Shown here: positions 44,930 to 54,627 of the stretch, piece after piece
How the letters are laid out: every line of letters begins with the position of its first letter
Numbering within the stretch: position 1 is the stretch's first letter
Assembly: GCA_024403855.1 (NCBI GenBank)
Contig: JAKSRC010000012.1
Location: 1-64,000 of the forward strand
Source of the DNA: Saccharofermentans sp.
Lineage (GTDB): Bacteria; Bacillota; Clostridia; Saccharofermentanales; Saccharofermentanaceae
Direction of reading: 5' to 3'
DNA: 64,000 nt
The notes under the pieces: model-generated
What the model was told of the DNA's origin: nothing
Databases searched by the model: none
Seen by the model: only the letters and a program-made list of their open reading frames with translations
Translations under genes and position numbers: made by a program

Positions 44930-46582
44930 TTATACACCCCAAATTTTCTTAGCATATTCAAATAGTCTTCGCTGTCTAGATTCAATTGATTCCTTATTCC
45001 ATTCACTGTACTCAATGAGTATGTTATTAGGTTCAATCTTTGAATTTTTGTATTCAGGAACTTTCTCAGCAAATGGTTTGTTTGAAGCTTTTATGTTTAA
45101 TGGGCCACTCAACAATGCTAAATTTCCGAGTCGCCAGAGATAATCGGTATGAATATCATCCTTAATATTCCATAACGATGGGTCTTCAGGCATAATATGT
45201 TCGATATGAACCTCGCTATTATCAATATTAAGCTCGTTATTCTTATCTATATAATTATGAATCTTTCTCAATATATAACGTATTGTATCTTTGTTACTCT
45301 TTGTTCCTTTCCACTCAATGAAATCAGCTTCAAATTTGGCATCTGATTCAAAACCAGCTTTGATTTTGTCTGTGATGCTTTCTACGCTATCCAATTGACC
45401 ATCATATATTTCTTTAGCGAGTGAAGCGAAAAACATTTCAGCTCTATTGGCAACATTTCCACATATAGTAAAATTTCTAAATATATATACTTCTACTTTC
45501 TCAACCACTTTTCTTATGTCTGCTTCGGAAAAATCACTTTCAGCTTGTTTCATAGCCAACACTACAGGATAAAATGAGCTTGCTTTCAACGTTTTTAAAG
45601 CTTTCAGACTCGCAATTAATTTTGCATCAGAAAACTCAGTATTTTCGTCCGGATTAATTAAGTCGTGATAGCATGAAGCATACTTTTCCAGATTGTTGAG
45701 AAGTTCTTTGCTTAATCTAGGATTTGAAGCAGTAGATTTTATTGTTCTGTATAACTCTTTCTCTCTTGAAAAAGGTGAGTTTGAATTCAAATAGTGTCTT
45801 ATGTATTTTGTTGGATCTACCTTTTCTAATTTAGCAATCATTGAATTCCACTTCTTCTGAGAATTCTCGATTTCTTTGGACTGACTAAATATATAATTTT
45901 TAAGTAAATCTGCCGTTTCTAAATCGCGTCCACGAGCATTCAATGTTTCAAAAATAATAAATGCTTCTTCTAACTTTGTTGCTTCCATATAAAGAATACA
46001 GAACCTATTTATGAACGCATTATAATATTCAGTTAGTTCACTAATCCTGTCTTGATCATCCGAACATTCATCTAATACTGCATCTACCTTACGCTTGAAA
46101 TAATAAAAAGCGCATCTTAAATTCTCGTGAGATTTTTTCTTTTCTTTTTTATCACTTGGAATTCCAAGCAATATTGAATCTCTAAAATAATCATTGTCCA
46201 TATCACCTAAAGTAAGGTGTAATTCATCTTCTCTTCCAATATGCTTACTTTCAATATCAGATTTTTTATAATCAGCTTGTTTTATCTGGGAGCGCTTATA
46301 CAGTTCTTCAAACTCAATTTGAAGAACTCTCATAAAAATCATTGATGTAATTGTTCTCTGTTGTCCATCAATTATATATTTCTTCTTTCCATCGTTGTTG
46401 TGGACTACTATTTGACCGAAAAAATGCGTAGTACCTTCATTCTCTTTGGTATATTCAAGATCAGCCCAAAAGTCATCTAATTCGTTCTGTTCCCAAGCGT
46501 ATTCACGCTGGTAATTCGGTATGTAAAAAGTTTTTCCTAGAAAAGTATTTAATTCATCGATTGAAGAACTCTGAAGTGCCAT
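44930..46582 (-). CDS. DUF262-DUF1524 (GmrSD-like) restriction-type protein
   Basis: The 550-residue protein begins with IPNYQREYAW (21-30) and DGQQRTITS (72-80), the ParB/sulfiredoxin-like DUF262 signature whose DGQQR loop is the NTPase site in GmrS. The C-terminal DUF1524 part carries VHIEHIMPEDPSLWN and LGNLALLSGPLNIKASNKPF, the HNH-like motif of GmrD. Single-chain GmrSD proteins are type IV restriction enzymes that attack modified (for example glucosylated) phage DNA; related DUF262 proteins occur in several other defence systems. GGAGCGG lies upstream of the ATG. It is divergent from the GHKL-ATPase operon, 244 bases away, which hints that they may be linked. AT-rich relative to the housekeeping genes. 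Confidence 0.85.
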   Translation of the reverse strand: MALQSSSIDELNTFLGKTFYIPNYQREYAWEQNELDDFWADLEYTKENEGTTHFFGQIVVHNNDGKKKYIIDGQQRTITSMIFMRVLQIEFEELYKRSQIKQADYKKSDIESKHIGREDELHLTLGDMDNDYFRDSILLGIPSDKKEKKKSHENLRCAFYYFKRKVDAVLDECSDDQDRISELTEYYNAFINRFCILYMEATKLEEAFIIFETLNARGRDLETADLLKNYIFSQSKEIENSQKKWNSMIAKLEKVDPTKYIRHYLNSNSPFSREKELYRTIKSTASNPRLSKELLNNLEKYASCYHDLINPDENTEFSDAKLIASLKALKTLKASSFYPVVLAMKQAESDFSEADIRKVVEKVEVYIFRNFTICGNVANRAEMFFASLAKEIYDGQLDSVESITDKIKAGFESDAKFEADFIEWKGTKSNKDTIRYILRKIHNYIDKNNELNIDNSEVHIEHIMPEDPSLWNIKDDIHTDYLWRLGNLALLSGPLNIKASNKPFAEKVPEYKNSKIEPNNILIEYSEWNKESIESRQRRLFEYAKKIWGV

Positions 46583-46826
46583 ATGTTATTTACCGCTCCA
46601 TTAGTATTTATTGTTCATTAGATCATTTACAAACCAAATTTTCAAGATCTGCCGTCTTCAATAAATAATTTGTGTTAGCGGGATAAACAGGTCAGGAAAC
46701 ATGTTTACAAGCGAATTTTTATAAAGTTTTTGTTAATGCTTTGTAAATACATATCCTATATTTATAGCGTCTGTTGACTACATTTTTAATATATAGTAAT
46801 TTTCTGGTAAATACTGGAGGATTCTC

Positions 46827-47042
46827 ATGGAAACTAAACGAGAAAAATTCGTTAGATTAGCCGAAAACAGGATGGATTCAATTCTTAAGGGAATTGAATT
46901 AATGGGCAATCTATCAAATTCAAATAATTATGATTACACACAAGACGATCTAAACAAAATAATTAAGACTTTGAAATCTGCTGTCTCAGATTTAGAACAC
47001 ACATACAATTCAGCTAGCAAGACACGAAAATTTAAATTATGA
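46827..47042 (+). CDS. Small conserved-looking helical protein, first gene of GHKL operon
   Basis: The 71-residue product is charged and largely helical: KREKFVRLAENRMDSILKGI, then LGNLSNSNNYDYTQDDLNKI-type sequence and a basic end. The middle (LMGNLSNSNNYDYT) is similar to a class of small Firmicutes proteins that often sit in mobile regions, but no function is known to me. GGAGG lies eight bases before the ATG. Its stop overlaps a possible upstream ATG of the next gene (ATGA), so translation is coupled. No DNA-binding motif is clear, though a regulatory or structural role is possible. Confidence 0.65.
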   Translation: METKREKFVRLAENRMDSILKGIELMGNLSNSNNYDYTQDDLNKIIKTLKSAVSDLEHTYNSASKTRKFKL

Positions 47043-47053
47043 GGAAGAATAAT

Positions 47054-48958
47054 ATGAGTAACAAATGGTTTTTCCCTTCTAGAGGTTATGCAGAAACTGA
47101 AGGTTTTTCAAATGCGGGATTAGCAGAATTTAAAGGCAATCCATTGCGCTCTCTTGCACGAGAAGTTTGTCAAAACTCTCTTGATGCTGCTGATGGAAGC
47201 GGAAAGCCTGTACGAGTGGAATTTCATAAGTATTTCATGCCTATAAATGAATTCCCGGGTATGGATGATATGCGCAAGGTTATATATCGATGTGCTAACT
47301 TTTGGGGCGAAGATGGCGATGCTAATACTAAAGACTTCCTAACTAAAGCAAAGAATGCATTAAGACGCGAAAATTTCTTTGTCTTAACAGTAAGTGACTA
47401 TAATACCAAAGGCGTACAAGGAGCTTTTTCTGATAAAAATATAACCCCATGGGGAAGTTTGGTTAAGGGCAATTCTTTCTCCGTAAAATCTGATGAAAAG
47501 AATGCTCAGGGTAGTTATGGAATTGGAAAAGCTGCTCCTTTTGTTTCTTCTGCTATACAAACTATTTTTTATCGTACTTTTGATAAAGAAGGTGTACGAG
47601 CAGCATTGGGCGTTTCAAGATTGATGGCCCATGAAATACCCGTTGATGAATGTCAATTTGGAGAAGATCCAATAAGGCGTTCAGTGGGCTATTATGGAGA
47701 AGTCAATAATAAGCCTTCAGAAAGTATATCGTTGCTAGACTCTATATTTGAACGAGATGATTACGGAACCGATTTGTTTATTCCTGCTTTCTGCTATTCA
47801 ACATCTGACGATGAATGGATCAAACAAATTTTACAAGAGATAGTTGATAATTTCCTTTACTCTATTTATTCAGGAAAACTAGAAGTTGTTGTAGATTCGC
47901 GAAAACTTACAAAAGAATCTTTACCTGTTATTCTTAGTTTTCTTGGTGTTAAAGCTAAAGATGCAACTATGTTCTATGATGTCGTTCGCGATGATAACAA
48001 TCAAGTCATTGAAGAGACAAAGAAATTTTACTCATATGGAACATTGCGACTTAGATTATTGTATAAACCAGATATGAACAAAAAAGTGCTTGTAGTAAGA
48101 AATTCAGGCATGAAAATTGCTAATATTCCAAGCCTTCCTAAAGGCATGTCTTATACTGGCTTTTTCGAATTACAAGGAGACGCACTAAACGAATTGTTTA
48201 GAGGTATGGAAAACCCGAAGCACAATGCTTGGGAACCGAAGCGTCATAGTAATCCAACAACTGCTAAAAAATTTAAAGAAGAAGTCGAAGAATGGGTTCG
48301 CGATACGATTAATAAAAAGCTTATTGAGATTAGCGGCGCAGAAACATTAATAGATGTTGGTGATTGTTTTAACTATAAAGAAGCGGATAAACGCGACGAC
48401 ACTGACAACAATAAGAAAGAGTCGATTGTTGATACTGTTCGTACTGTTTCTGTAGATACTTTACCTTCATCATCAACTAAAACATTCAAAGTAAAAAACC
48501 AAGGAGGGGCAGATGGACATAGCGATGGTGAGATGACATCTGGCACTGTAGGACCTGGTGGTGCAAAGGTAGGACATCGTCACAGAACGGGGAAAAAGAA
48601 GGGGCTCAAGCCTACAGGTCGAGCAACAATGGAAGATCCCAATGGTCTTGATACAGTCTACCCGGGTAGTCATGAAGTTGATGTTTCAGCAAGAATTATC
48701 TCTCGCGGCGAAGGAACTAATGTGCTTATTTTTAACGCCTTCGAAAACATTAATCTAGGCGAATTAGAAATTGTAACTAAAGGTGAGAATGGAAAAGCAC
48801 TTCAATTAAATGTTCAAAGCGTGATAGGTGATAATGCAGATGTTGTTAATGGTCATATTGTAATTAAAAACATACAAGCCAATATCAAGTATTCTGTGGA
48901 ATTTAGAATTGCTGGTAATAAAAAGTACGCTATGGGGGTTCGAGCATATGGAAATTAA
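47054..48958 (+). CDS. GHKL-type ATPase, core of a putative defence operon
   Basis: The 634-residue protein has a Hsp90/MutL/histidine kinase-type ATP-binding fold: N box LAREVCQNSLDAAD (Glu37, Asn41, Asp44), G1 box VSDYNTKG (Asp115, Asn117, Gly120) and G2 box AQGSYGIGKAAPF (Gly153, Gly156, Gly158, Lys159). A central region of about 250 residues follows (SIYSGKLEVVVDSRKL, LRLLYKPDMNKKVLVVRNSGM, HNAWEPKRH), then a Gly/Lys-rich linker (about 495-530) and a C-terminal beta domain. It has no histidine kinase phosphoacceptor and no MutL endonuclease motif that I can see. GAGGAAG lies before the ATG at 47054; an ATG five codons earlier overlaps the previous stop. It heads a tight set with the 286- and 377-residue proteins. 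ATP-driven clamp or sensor action is inferred from the fold. Confidence 0.8.
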   Translation: MSNKWFFPSRGYAETEGFSNAGLAEFKGNPLRSLAREVCQNSLDAADGSGKPVRVEFHKYFMPINEFPGMDDMRKVIYRCANFWGEDGDANTKDFLTKAKNALRRENFFVLTVSDYNTKGVQGAFSDKNITPWGSLVKGNSFSVKSDEKNAQGSYGIGKAAPFVSSAIQTIFYRTFDKEGVRAALGVSRLMAHEIPVDECQFGEDPIRRSVGYYGEVNNKPSESISLLDSIFERDDYGTDLFIPAFCYSTSDDEWIKQILQEIVDNFLYSIYSGKLEVVVDSRKLTKESLPVILSFLGVKAKDATMFYDVVRDDNNQVIEETKKFYSYGTLRLRLLYKPDMNKKVLVVRNSGMKIANIPSLPKGMSYTGFFELQGDALNELFRGMENPKHNAWEPKRHSNPTTAKKFKEEVEEWVRDTINKKLIEISGAETLIDVGDCFNYKEADKRDDTDNNKKESIVDTVRTVSVDTLPSSSTKTFKVKNQGGADGHSDGEMTSGTVGPGGAKVGHRHRTGKKKGLKPTGRATMEDPNGLDTVYPGSHEVDVSARIISRGEGTNVLIFNAFENINLGELEIVTKGENGKALQLNVQSVIGDNADVVNGHIVIKNIQANIKYSVEFRIAGNKKYAMGVRAYGN

Positions 48959-49808
48959 AAACAGATTATTCCCTTATCCGGTTCTCTGCGATGAAACAGA
49001 TGATTATCTTGACTCAGAGTTTAACGTAGAAATGACAATGAACGAGACAATGAATGATTTAGTTCTGTCATTTGATATTACCCTATCGAATTCAGAATTG
49101 AATGATTTGATACGAGAAGGTAAAGCAAAGTATGTACTGCACTTAGAGTGTTCAAATACATCCTATAGAAAAGCTATTAAGACTGAACTCAATCAGATTA
49201 ATTACAATGTTCCAAAGTCAAAGGTGAATAAAGAATTATCTATTGTTGTAATGTTAGTTTCCACAACAGACATTATTAACTTCTTTAGTTCATCTTTAAA
49301 CGAAGATTACTTAGGTGAACAAATCAATTTTGAACATTCTTCAATACTTGCTTATCAAAACATGCCCAAAATCATTATTTCAAAAGAATATGAAGAATTA
49401 GCTGGTAATGAGTCACTATTTAGTATTATTCGTATTGAATATCCTGATCCAGATGAAGAACATATGCTGGATATTATACTAGATGACGACAAAATCAAAA
49501 TAAAAGTCGATGCAAAGACATATGATTTATACATAAAGTATCAACAATCTACAGCCCTAGCCTCTTCACTATTTGTTTTACCAGCGCTGCTCCATATGAT
49601 TGATGTAATAAGAGAAGATGATAGTTGTAGTAATTATGAGTCGAGACATTGGTTCATAAAAATAAGTAAGTATTATAAATCTTTGGGACAAGATTTTATT
49701 GATGACTTGCTTGGAAATAGCAGAAAAAGTGCAGTTGAAATGGCTCAAGAAATGTTAAAGATGCCAATAGGAAGAGCATACAGAGAATTATCCGAGATAG
49801 GTGAATAA
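48948..49808 (+). CDS. Unrecognised protein of the GHKL operon
   Basis: The 286-residue product starts inside the end of the ATPase gene (11-base overlap), with GGGGG about nine bases before the ATG. The first half is beta-rich (NRLFPYPVLCDETDDYLDSE, LVLSFDITLSNSELNDLI, AKYVLHLECSNTSYRKAI). The second half ends in helices (SSLFVLPALLHMIDVIREDD, AVEMAQEMLKMPIGRAY). I do not recognise a family or catalytic motif. The strict coupling with the ATPase upstream and the DUF6339-like gene downstream (one base apart) suggests a stoichiometric complex subunit. AT-rich, as are its neighbours. Confidence 0.7.
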   Translation: MEIKNRLFPYPVLCDETDDYLDSEFNVEMTMNETMNDLVLSFDITLSNSELNDLIREGKAKYVLHLECSNTSYRKAIKTELNQINYNVPKSKVNKELSIVVMLVSTTDIINFFSSSLNEDYLGEQINFEHSSILAYQNMPKIIISKEYEELAGNESLFSIIRIEYPDPDEEHMLDIILDDDKIKIKVDAKTYDLYIKYQQSTALASSLFVLPALLHMIDVIREDDSCSNYESRHWFIKISKYYKSLGQDFIDDLLGNSRKSAVEMAQEMLKMPIGRAYRELSEIGE

Positions 49809-49809
49809 T

Positions 49810-50943
49810 ATGAAGCTGTATTTTATGAAACAAAGCGTTATTGATGATCTAAAGGCAAACATGAAAACTCTTCATCCAAACTATTTCAAATATAGTACGA
49901 ATGAGTGGATTTACGATCGGTATGATTTTGAACCATTTGAGTTTTTTATGGAAATACCTGATTTTGAGCTGTATCCGATTGAAAACCACTCAGCCGGTGA
50001 AGTGGAACTGCAAAACTGCAAAATTCTCTATGAAAATCTAAAAAGAATCAGCGAGTCACAAGCTTCAGATGAAAGACTGTGGGCAGGATTATGTAACGGT
50101 GTTTTTTATGAATATGTTAGAAAACGTTGGAAATATCCTACAACCCCGTTAAAAAATCCCGAGTCAGATGCGTCAGCCATAATATCACGTTTTTTCTTCT
50201 CTGGTGGTGGACGAGGAGGAATGTTTAGAAATACACTGTCAAAATGCTGGTGGGTTGGTGAATCGACTTATACTGCAGAACAATCTAATCGTTGGCTTAT
50301 GTTAGATTCAATCGGACCAGAAGACTTTGCAACAAAGGTAAGTGATATTTTCTATAGTAATACATTTGCAGCTAATCCAGACATAATGCGAGGCATATGC
50401 AAAGGCCTAAAGTTCTACCGTGACAAAGGAATCTCTTTACAGGTTAAGGAAAATATACGACCAACTATGCAGTATCTCAATGCACTAGGAGGTTCTGTGC
50501 TTTTGGATATGTTTACCGAAGAAGAAATAACTCGAGAAGTAGTTAATAGCATTGAGCGTGTTCGTAAAGGTGTTGATGATACTTTTATTACTGAAGAGTT
50601 GGTTAGGGATCCTGAAGATAATGTTATTGATATCGCCATAGATGATAGTAATGCTACAGAAATAAACATTGATTATCAAACAGATTTAGATAGCACTATT
50701 GCTCGCACGACTGAAATTGATGACAAGGAATTCTTTGGAAATCCAGAAACGGTGATGTTTGGATGTGATGTTGTACTATATGATATGAGTAATAACAAAA
50801 AAACAATACCGTTTATACCTAAATCAGAAGGCGAAGATGCAGTATATCCATTAACTAAAGCGATAATGGGACATCGTGCAGGTGATGTAGTAAGCTGCTC
50901 AGGTAAAGATTATAAAATACTAAGTATAGAGTGGGCGGAATAA
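49810..50943 (+). CDS. DUF6339-like protein, last gene of the GHKL operon
   Basis: The 377-residue protein starts MKLYFMKQSVIDDLKANM and shows EWIYDRYDFEPF, ASDERLWAGLCNGVFYEYV, SRFFFSGGGRGGMFRNTLSKCWW and YLNALGGSVLLDMFTEEEI. From memory this is the pattern of DUF6339 proteins; the assignment is not verified. The role of the family is unknown. The last 130 residues hold an acidic low-complexity stretch and a compact C-terminal module (AVYPLTKAIMGHRAGDVV, SCSGKDYKILSIEWAE) resembling a GreA/transcript-cleavage-like C-terminal fold; that resemblance is tentative. The ATG at 49810 is one base after the preceding stop, with AGGTG upstream. No clear terminator follows. Confidence 0.7.
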   Translation: MKLYFMKQSVIDDLKANMKTLHPNYFKYSTNEWIYDRYDFEPFEFFMEIPDFELYPIENHSAGEVELQNCKILYENLKRISESQASDERLWAGLCNGVFYEYVRKRWKYPTTPLKNPESDASAIISRFFFSGGGRGGMFRNTLSKCWWVGESTYTAEQSNRWLMLDSIGPEDFATKVSDIFYSNTFAANPDIMRGICKGLKFYRDKGISLQVKENIRPTMQYLNALGGSVLLDMFTEEEITREVVNSIERVRKGVDDTFITEELVRDPEDNVIDIAIDDSNATEINIDYQTDLDSTIARTTEIDDKEFFGNPETVMFGCDVVLYDMSNNKKTIPFIPKSEGEDAVYPLTKAIMGHRAGDVVSCSGKDYKILSIEWAE

Positions 50944-51070
50944 ACATATAACTCTAAAATTTCCAATGTTCTATTCTGTCCATTTAATGGAATCGCCGAT
51001 GACGTAAAATTCAAACTGTTAGAGAATTCTATCAACAAGCACTGGTAATCAGACAATATGCTTACTATAG

Positions 51071-51099
51071 TTAATTCCTACTTAAAGATCAGTTATACT
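51071..51099 (+). promoter_or_regulatory. Probable promoter of the PLD-helicase gene
   Basis: TTAATT (51071-51076), a 17-base spacer and TATACT (51094-51099), 35 bases upstream of the ATG at 51135. It separates this gene from the preceding operon. Confidence 0.4.
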
Positions 51100-51134
51100 T
51101 ATTTTATGTATTTCTATGACACAGAGATAAGAAT

Positions 51135-53912
51135 ATGACCAACCAATTTTTAACTAACTACACAGAGCAAACATTCATTGAGCGAATTCGCGAGAATTTG
51201 CGTTCTTGTGATGAGTTCTATTTCTCTGTTAGCTTCATTAAAAAGGCTGGTCTTGTCCTTTTGCTTAAGGATATAGATGCTGCTCTCGCACGCGGAGTTA
51301 AGGGTAGAATTATCACTTCAACATACCAGAACTTTACTGATATTGAATCACTTAGAAGCTTCCAGATGCTTATTTCAAAGTATCCTAATTTTGAATGCCG
51401 ACTTGATTATGAGAGCTTTCATGATAGTTCATATACAACCCTTGGCTTTCATAGTAAAGGCTACGTATTCACCTTCAGTGATCATGTAGAAATCGTTATT
51501 GGTTCTTCCAACATCACACGCTATGCATTACTTAAGAATATTGAGTGGGATTTGCTTATAAGTGAATCCAAAGATAATACTGATATTTACGATAAAACGC
51601 TTAAGGAATTTGATTATCTCTGGTCGAAGACACCTGCCCTTGATAGTGAGATTATCAAAAAATACGAAGAAAAACTTCACTATTCCATTGAGCGATGGGA
51701 TATGGATTACGATGTAGTACATTCTGATATTAAGCCTAACTATATGCAGAAGGCCGCTCTTAAGGAACTTAATCGTTATCGTGCAATGGGCATAGGACGC
51801 GCTATAACCGTTTGTAGCGCCGGCTCTGGTAAAACATATCTCTCTGCCTTTGACGCGCTTAATTTCAATCCGCAGAAGCTGTTATACGTAGTTCATGAAA
51901 GTTCTATACTGAAGAAATCAATAGAGACTTATCAGACTGTATTTGGTCCAGATAAGTATTGTGGTCTTTATACCGGAGAAGCAAAAGAAATAGATGCTGA
52001 TTTCTTATTTGCTACTAATAGTTCAATGGCAAAAAATCTGGAGTTATTTCCACGCGATTACTTCGACTATATCGTTATTGATGAATGTCACCATGCTGTA
52101 GCAGAAACATATAAAAAGATCATCGAATATTTTGAACCAGAGTTCTTGCTTGGATTAACTGCTACTCCAGAACGTATGGATAACCAAGATGTAATGGAGC
52201 TTTTTGATAAGAATGTACCTTATGAGCTTCGTCTTCGTGATGCAATAATTAATGATCTTGTTGTTCCATTCCATTATTACGGTATTAGAGATACGCTCGT
52301 AGATTACGGCCTTACTAAGGCTCAAGAACGCAAAATGATAGCTCAGATTGCAGACGAAAGCCACTGTAGATTTGTATATGAACAGATCGAGAAACATAGA
52401 GTTACAGGCGTTAAGCTGAAAGCTCTCGTATTCTGTCGCAATATCACCCATGCAAGACAAATGTCTGAAGCTCTATCTGAGTTCTACAAAACAGCTTATC
52501 TTACAGGTAAGAATTCAGTTGGTGAGCGCGTTCGTGCATATAATGATTTGCAGGATGATACTAAAGAATTAGAAGTGCTTTGTTCTGTAGATATTCTTAA
52601 TGAAGGTGTAGATATCCCTGGCGTCAATATGGTTGTATTCCTTCGCCCAACGGAGTCTTCTACAATCTTTATTCAGCAGCTTGGCCGTGGGCTTAGAAAG
52701 TATGGTAATAAGGAATACGTAACTGTGCTCGACTTTATCGGCAACAGCTATAAGCGAAGTGTACAGATTGCATTTGCTTTAGGTTCTCTAGCAAAAAATC
52801 TTTTGCTTGAGAAGCGACTAATGATTAGTCTTGTTAAAGATGATTTTGAAGCACTTGGCCTTAAAAACTATGGTGTTGAGATTCATATTGATGATCTCAG
52901 TAAAGAAGAAATCACCACCTATCTTGAGGATGAAAACTTCAATAGTCTTTCTTATATGAAGCAGGACTACTTCAACTTTAAAAAATATATAAATTCAGAG
53001 TATCCGCCAAAGCATATGGATTACATTAATAACGATTGTGCTCCTGATCTTCAGAGGTTTATGAGCATCAAGATTGGCGGAAAGAAAACTGGTTGTTACT
53101 ATAGTTTCTTATCTGGAATTGAGGAAGAATGTTTACCTGTATTTGATGAGGCACAGGTATCTTTGCTTAAATACGCATCTTCTCAGTTGCCGCTCGTAAG
53201 AAGCCATGAGTTCATTATCCTTGATAGTTTGATCGATAAACCACAGTCCTTATCAGAATTGTCTTCGTTAATAGCTAATCAAGATGAGCTTAGGCATGCT
53301 CTGAAGTTCATGGTAAAGAAAGGCGCATTGATTGAAACTAATGATATTTATTCAATAAACACTTCTCTTGACGATGATTTTGTTGACCATCTGCGTGACC
53401 TTTTAACATATGGCCTCATCAAATACGACGCTGAATATTCCAATACTAATGATGAAGATTTTCTTCTCTGGCATAGTTATAGTATGAATCAGGTCCAGCT
53501 CAAACTTCTTAAGGATCCAGATTACAATCAGCTTGGTACATACACATATGGCAAAATGGTAATAATCTTTGCATCGTTGAAGAAAGATGCATCAACTGCT
53601 GAGCTTCTTAATTACAAAGATAAATTCTTAACACCGGATACTTTCCAGTGGGAATCTGTAAATAATATCCGCGACGAAGAACTTGATGGATTGATTAATA
53701 GTGACTTCGCTCACGTGTTTATTCGTAAAGTAACAGCTGAGCATGGTATCGTTATGCCTTTTACTTATGTCGGCAAAGGCAAGTTAACTAATCCACGTCG
53801 CCAAGAGAAATACGATGCTATTACAGAGAAAAAAGGATTAACCTATCTGTTCGATATCAAAATGGAGAACGAATTACCAGATTACTTGCAGTATGACTTT
53901 AGTGTGAATTAA
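51135..53912 (+). CDS. PLD nuclease-SF2 helicase-DUF3427 protein
   Basis: The 925-residue protein combines three parts. Residues 1-180 are a phospholipase D-like nuclease domain with HxK (GFHSKGY, His106 and Lys108) and GSSN at 123-126. Residues about 200-560 are a superfamily 2 helicase: CSAGSGKTYL (227-236), the DEAH-type box VIDECHHAVA, GLTATPERMD and QQLGRGLRKY. The C-terminal third ends with a DUF3427-type domain (FLLWHSYSMNQ, TYTYGKMVIIFASLKKD, HVFIRKV, MPFTYVGKGK). This layout occurs in stand-alone restriction-like helicases and near HNH nucleases. ATP-driven DNA translocation with cleavage by the PLD site is the expected chemistry. Its stop overlaps that of the convergent methyltransferase by 2-4 bases. 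The HNH gene just beyond is a likely partner. Confidence 0.88.
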   Translation: MTNQFLTNYTEQTFIERIRENLRSCDEFYFSVSFIKKAGLVLLLKDIDAALARGVKGRIITSTYQNFTDIESLRSFQMLISKYPNFECRLDYESFHDSSYTTLGFHSKGYVFTFSDHVEIVIGSSNITRYALLKNIEWDLLISESKDNTDIYDKTLKEFDYLWSKTPALDSEIIKKYEEKLHYSIERWDMDYDVVHSDIKPNYMQKAALKELNRYRAMGIGRAITVCSAGSGKTYLSAFDALNFNPQKLLYVVHESSILKKSIETYQTVFGPDKYCGLYTGEAKEIDADFLFATNSSMAKNLELFPRDYFDYIVIDECHHAVAETYKKIIEYFEPEFLLGLTATPERMDNQDVMELFDKNVPYELRLRDAIINDLVVPFHYYGIRDTLVDYGLTKAQERKMIAQIADESHCRFVYEQIEKHRVTGVKLKALVFCRNITHARQMSEALSEFYKTAYLTGKNSVGERVRAYNDLQDDTKELEVLCSVDILNEGVDIPGVNMVVFLRPTESSTIFIQQLGRGLRKYGNKEYVTVLDFIGNSYKRSVQIAFALGSLAKNLLLEKRLMISLVKDDFEALGLKNYGVEIHIDDLSKEEITTYLEDENFNSLSYMKQDYFNFKKYINSEYPPKHMDYINNDCAPDLQRFMSIKIGGKKTGCYYSFLSGIEEECLPVFDEAQVSLLKYASSQLPLVRSHEFIILDSLIDKPQSLSELSSLIANQDELRHALKFMVKKGALIETNDIYSINTSLDDDFVDHLRDLLTYGLIKYDAEYSNTNDEDFLLWHSYSMNQVQLKLLKDPDYNQLGTYTYGKMVIIFASLKKDASTAELLNYKDKFLTPDTFQWESVNNIRDEELDGLINSDFAHVFIRKVTAEHGIVMPFTYVGKGKLTNPRRQEKYDAITEKKGLTYLFDIKMENELPDYLQYDFSVN

Positions 53913-54550
53913 CAGTTCCTCATCCCAACACAATACACAATCTTCTCATTTTTATATCTTAACATCCTCTGTTCTTCACAGAAGTAGATATTGAAGTCTG
54001 AGAAGATTGTTTTTATGTCTTCTTCATCAAAAAATCGCTTAAACATACCATCATTGGTTCTATATAAATGATGCTCGATTTCTTCACCGGCACCGGCACC
54101 GTGATTAACATCATTTATAGAGTTAACCCTAATTAGTAGATAACCATCAGACTTAAGTATTCGCTTAATATCCTGAAGAATTCTTTTGGTTTCTTCCATC
54201 GTAAAATAATGAAGTGATAAATCAGCAACTACAATACCAACTGTATCATCCGGATAGTCTATTCCATCAAGCATATTTAGGATTCTAGTTCCAACTATTT
54301 CTGGGAAGTTCTTCTCGATGTTCTTAATTGCATTCTCAGATTGATCAGCAGCATAAACCTTCTTGCCTTTGTTTATGAGGTAAAGAGTATCGTTACCACT
54401 TCCACAACCAAGATCAAGAATAGGAGAATCACAATTATCTATAATGTCGCTGAATACATCAAGCCAACCATCCACTTTGATAGTATCTCTATCGTAATCA
54501 CGATGGATATCGTTCCAAAAGTTAACTGAATTGATGGCTTCGATGTTCAT
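53909..54550 (-). CDS. Class I SAM-dependent methyltransferase (small-molecule type)
   Basis: The 213-residue protein has motif I ILDLGCGSGNDTLYL, a motif II acidic end (VYAADQSENAI), the post-motif LDGIDYPDDTVGIVVADLSLHYF and LKSDGYLLIRVNS. It lacks the NPPY or DPPY motif of adenine/cytosine-N4 DNA methylases and the PC motif of cytosine-5 enzymes, so DNA modification is unlikely. The best guess is a metabolite or tellurite-resistance-type methyltransferase. It is encoded opposite the helicase, with overlapping stops, and is divergent from the HNH gene (77 bases), which places it inside the island. Confidence 0.78.
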   Translation of the reverse strand: MNIEAINSVNFWNDIHRDYDRDTIKVDGWLDVFSDIIDNCDSPILDLGCGSGNDTLYLINKGKKVYAADQSENAIKNIEKNFPEIVGTRILNMLDGIDYPDDTVGIVVADLSLHYFTMEETKRILQDIKRILKSDGYLLIRVNSINDVNHGAGAGEEIEHHLYRTNDGMFKRFFDEEDIKTIFSDFNIYFCEEQRMLRYKNEKIVYCVGMRNC

Positions 54551-54627
54551 TGGATAAATCCTTTTTCTTTATATTATAGCAACGATAGAAGTATAATAAT
54601 TACAACAAATATTGTGAGGGATTATTA

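Noticed and set aside
46827..50943. Two-component histidine kinase operon
   Set aside because: The GHKL protein lacks a phosphoacceptor His domain and membrane helices, and no receiver domain is encoded nearby.
53909..54550. DNA methyltransferase of a restriction-modification system
   Set aside because: No (D/N)PP(Y/F) or PC-ENV motifs; the layout is that of small-molecule methyltransferases.
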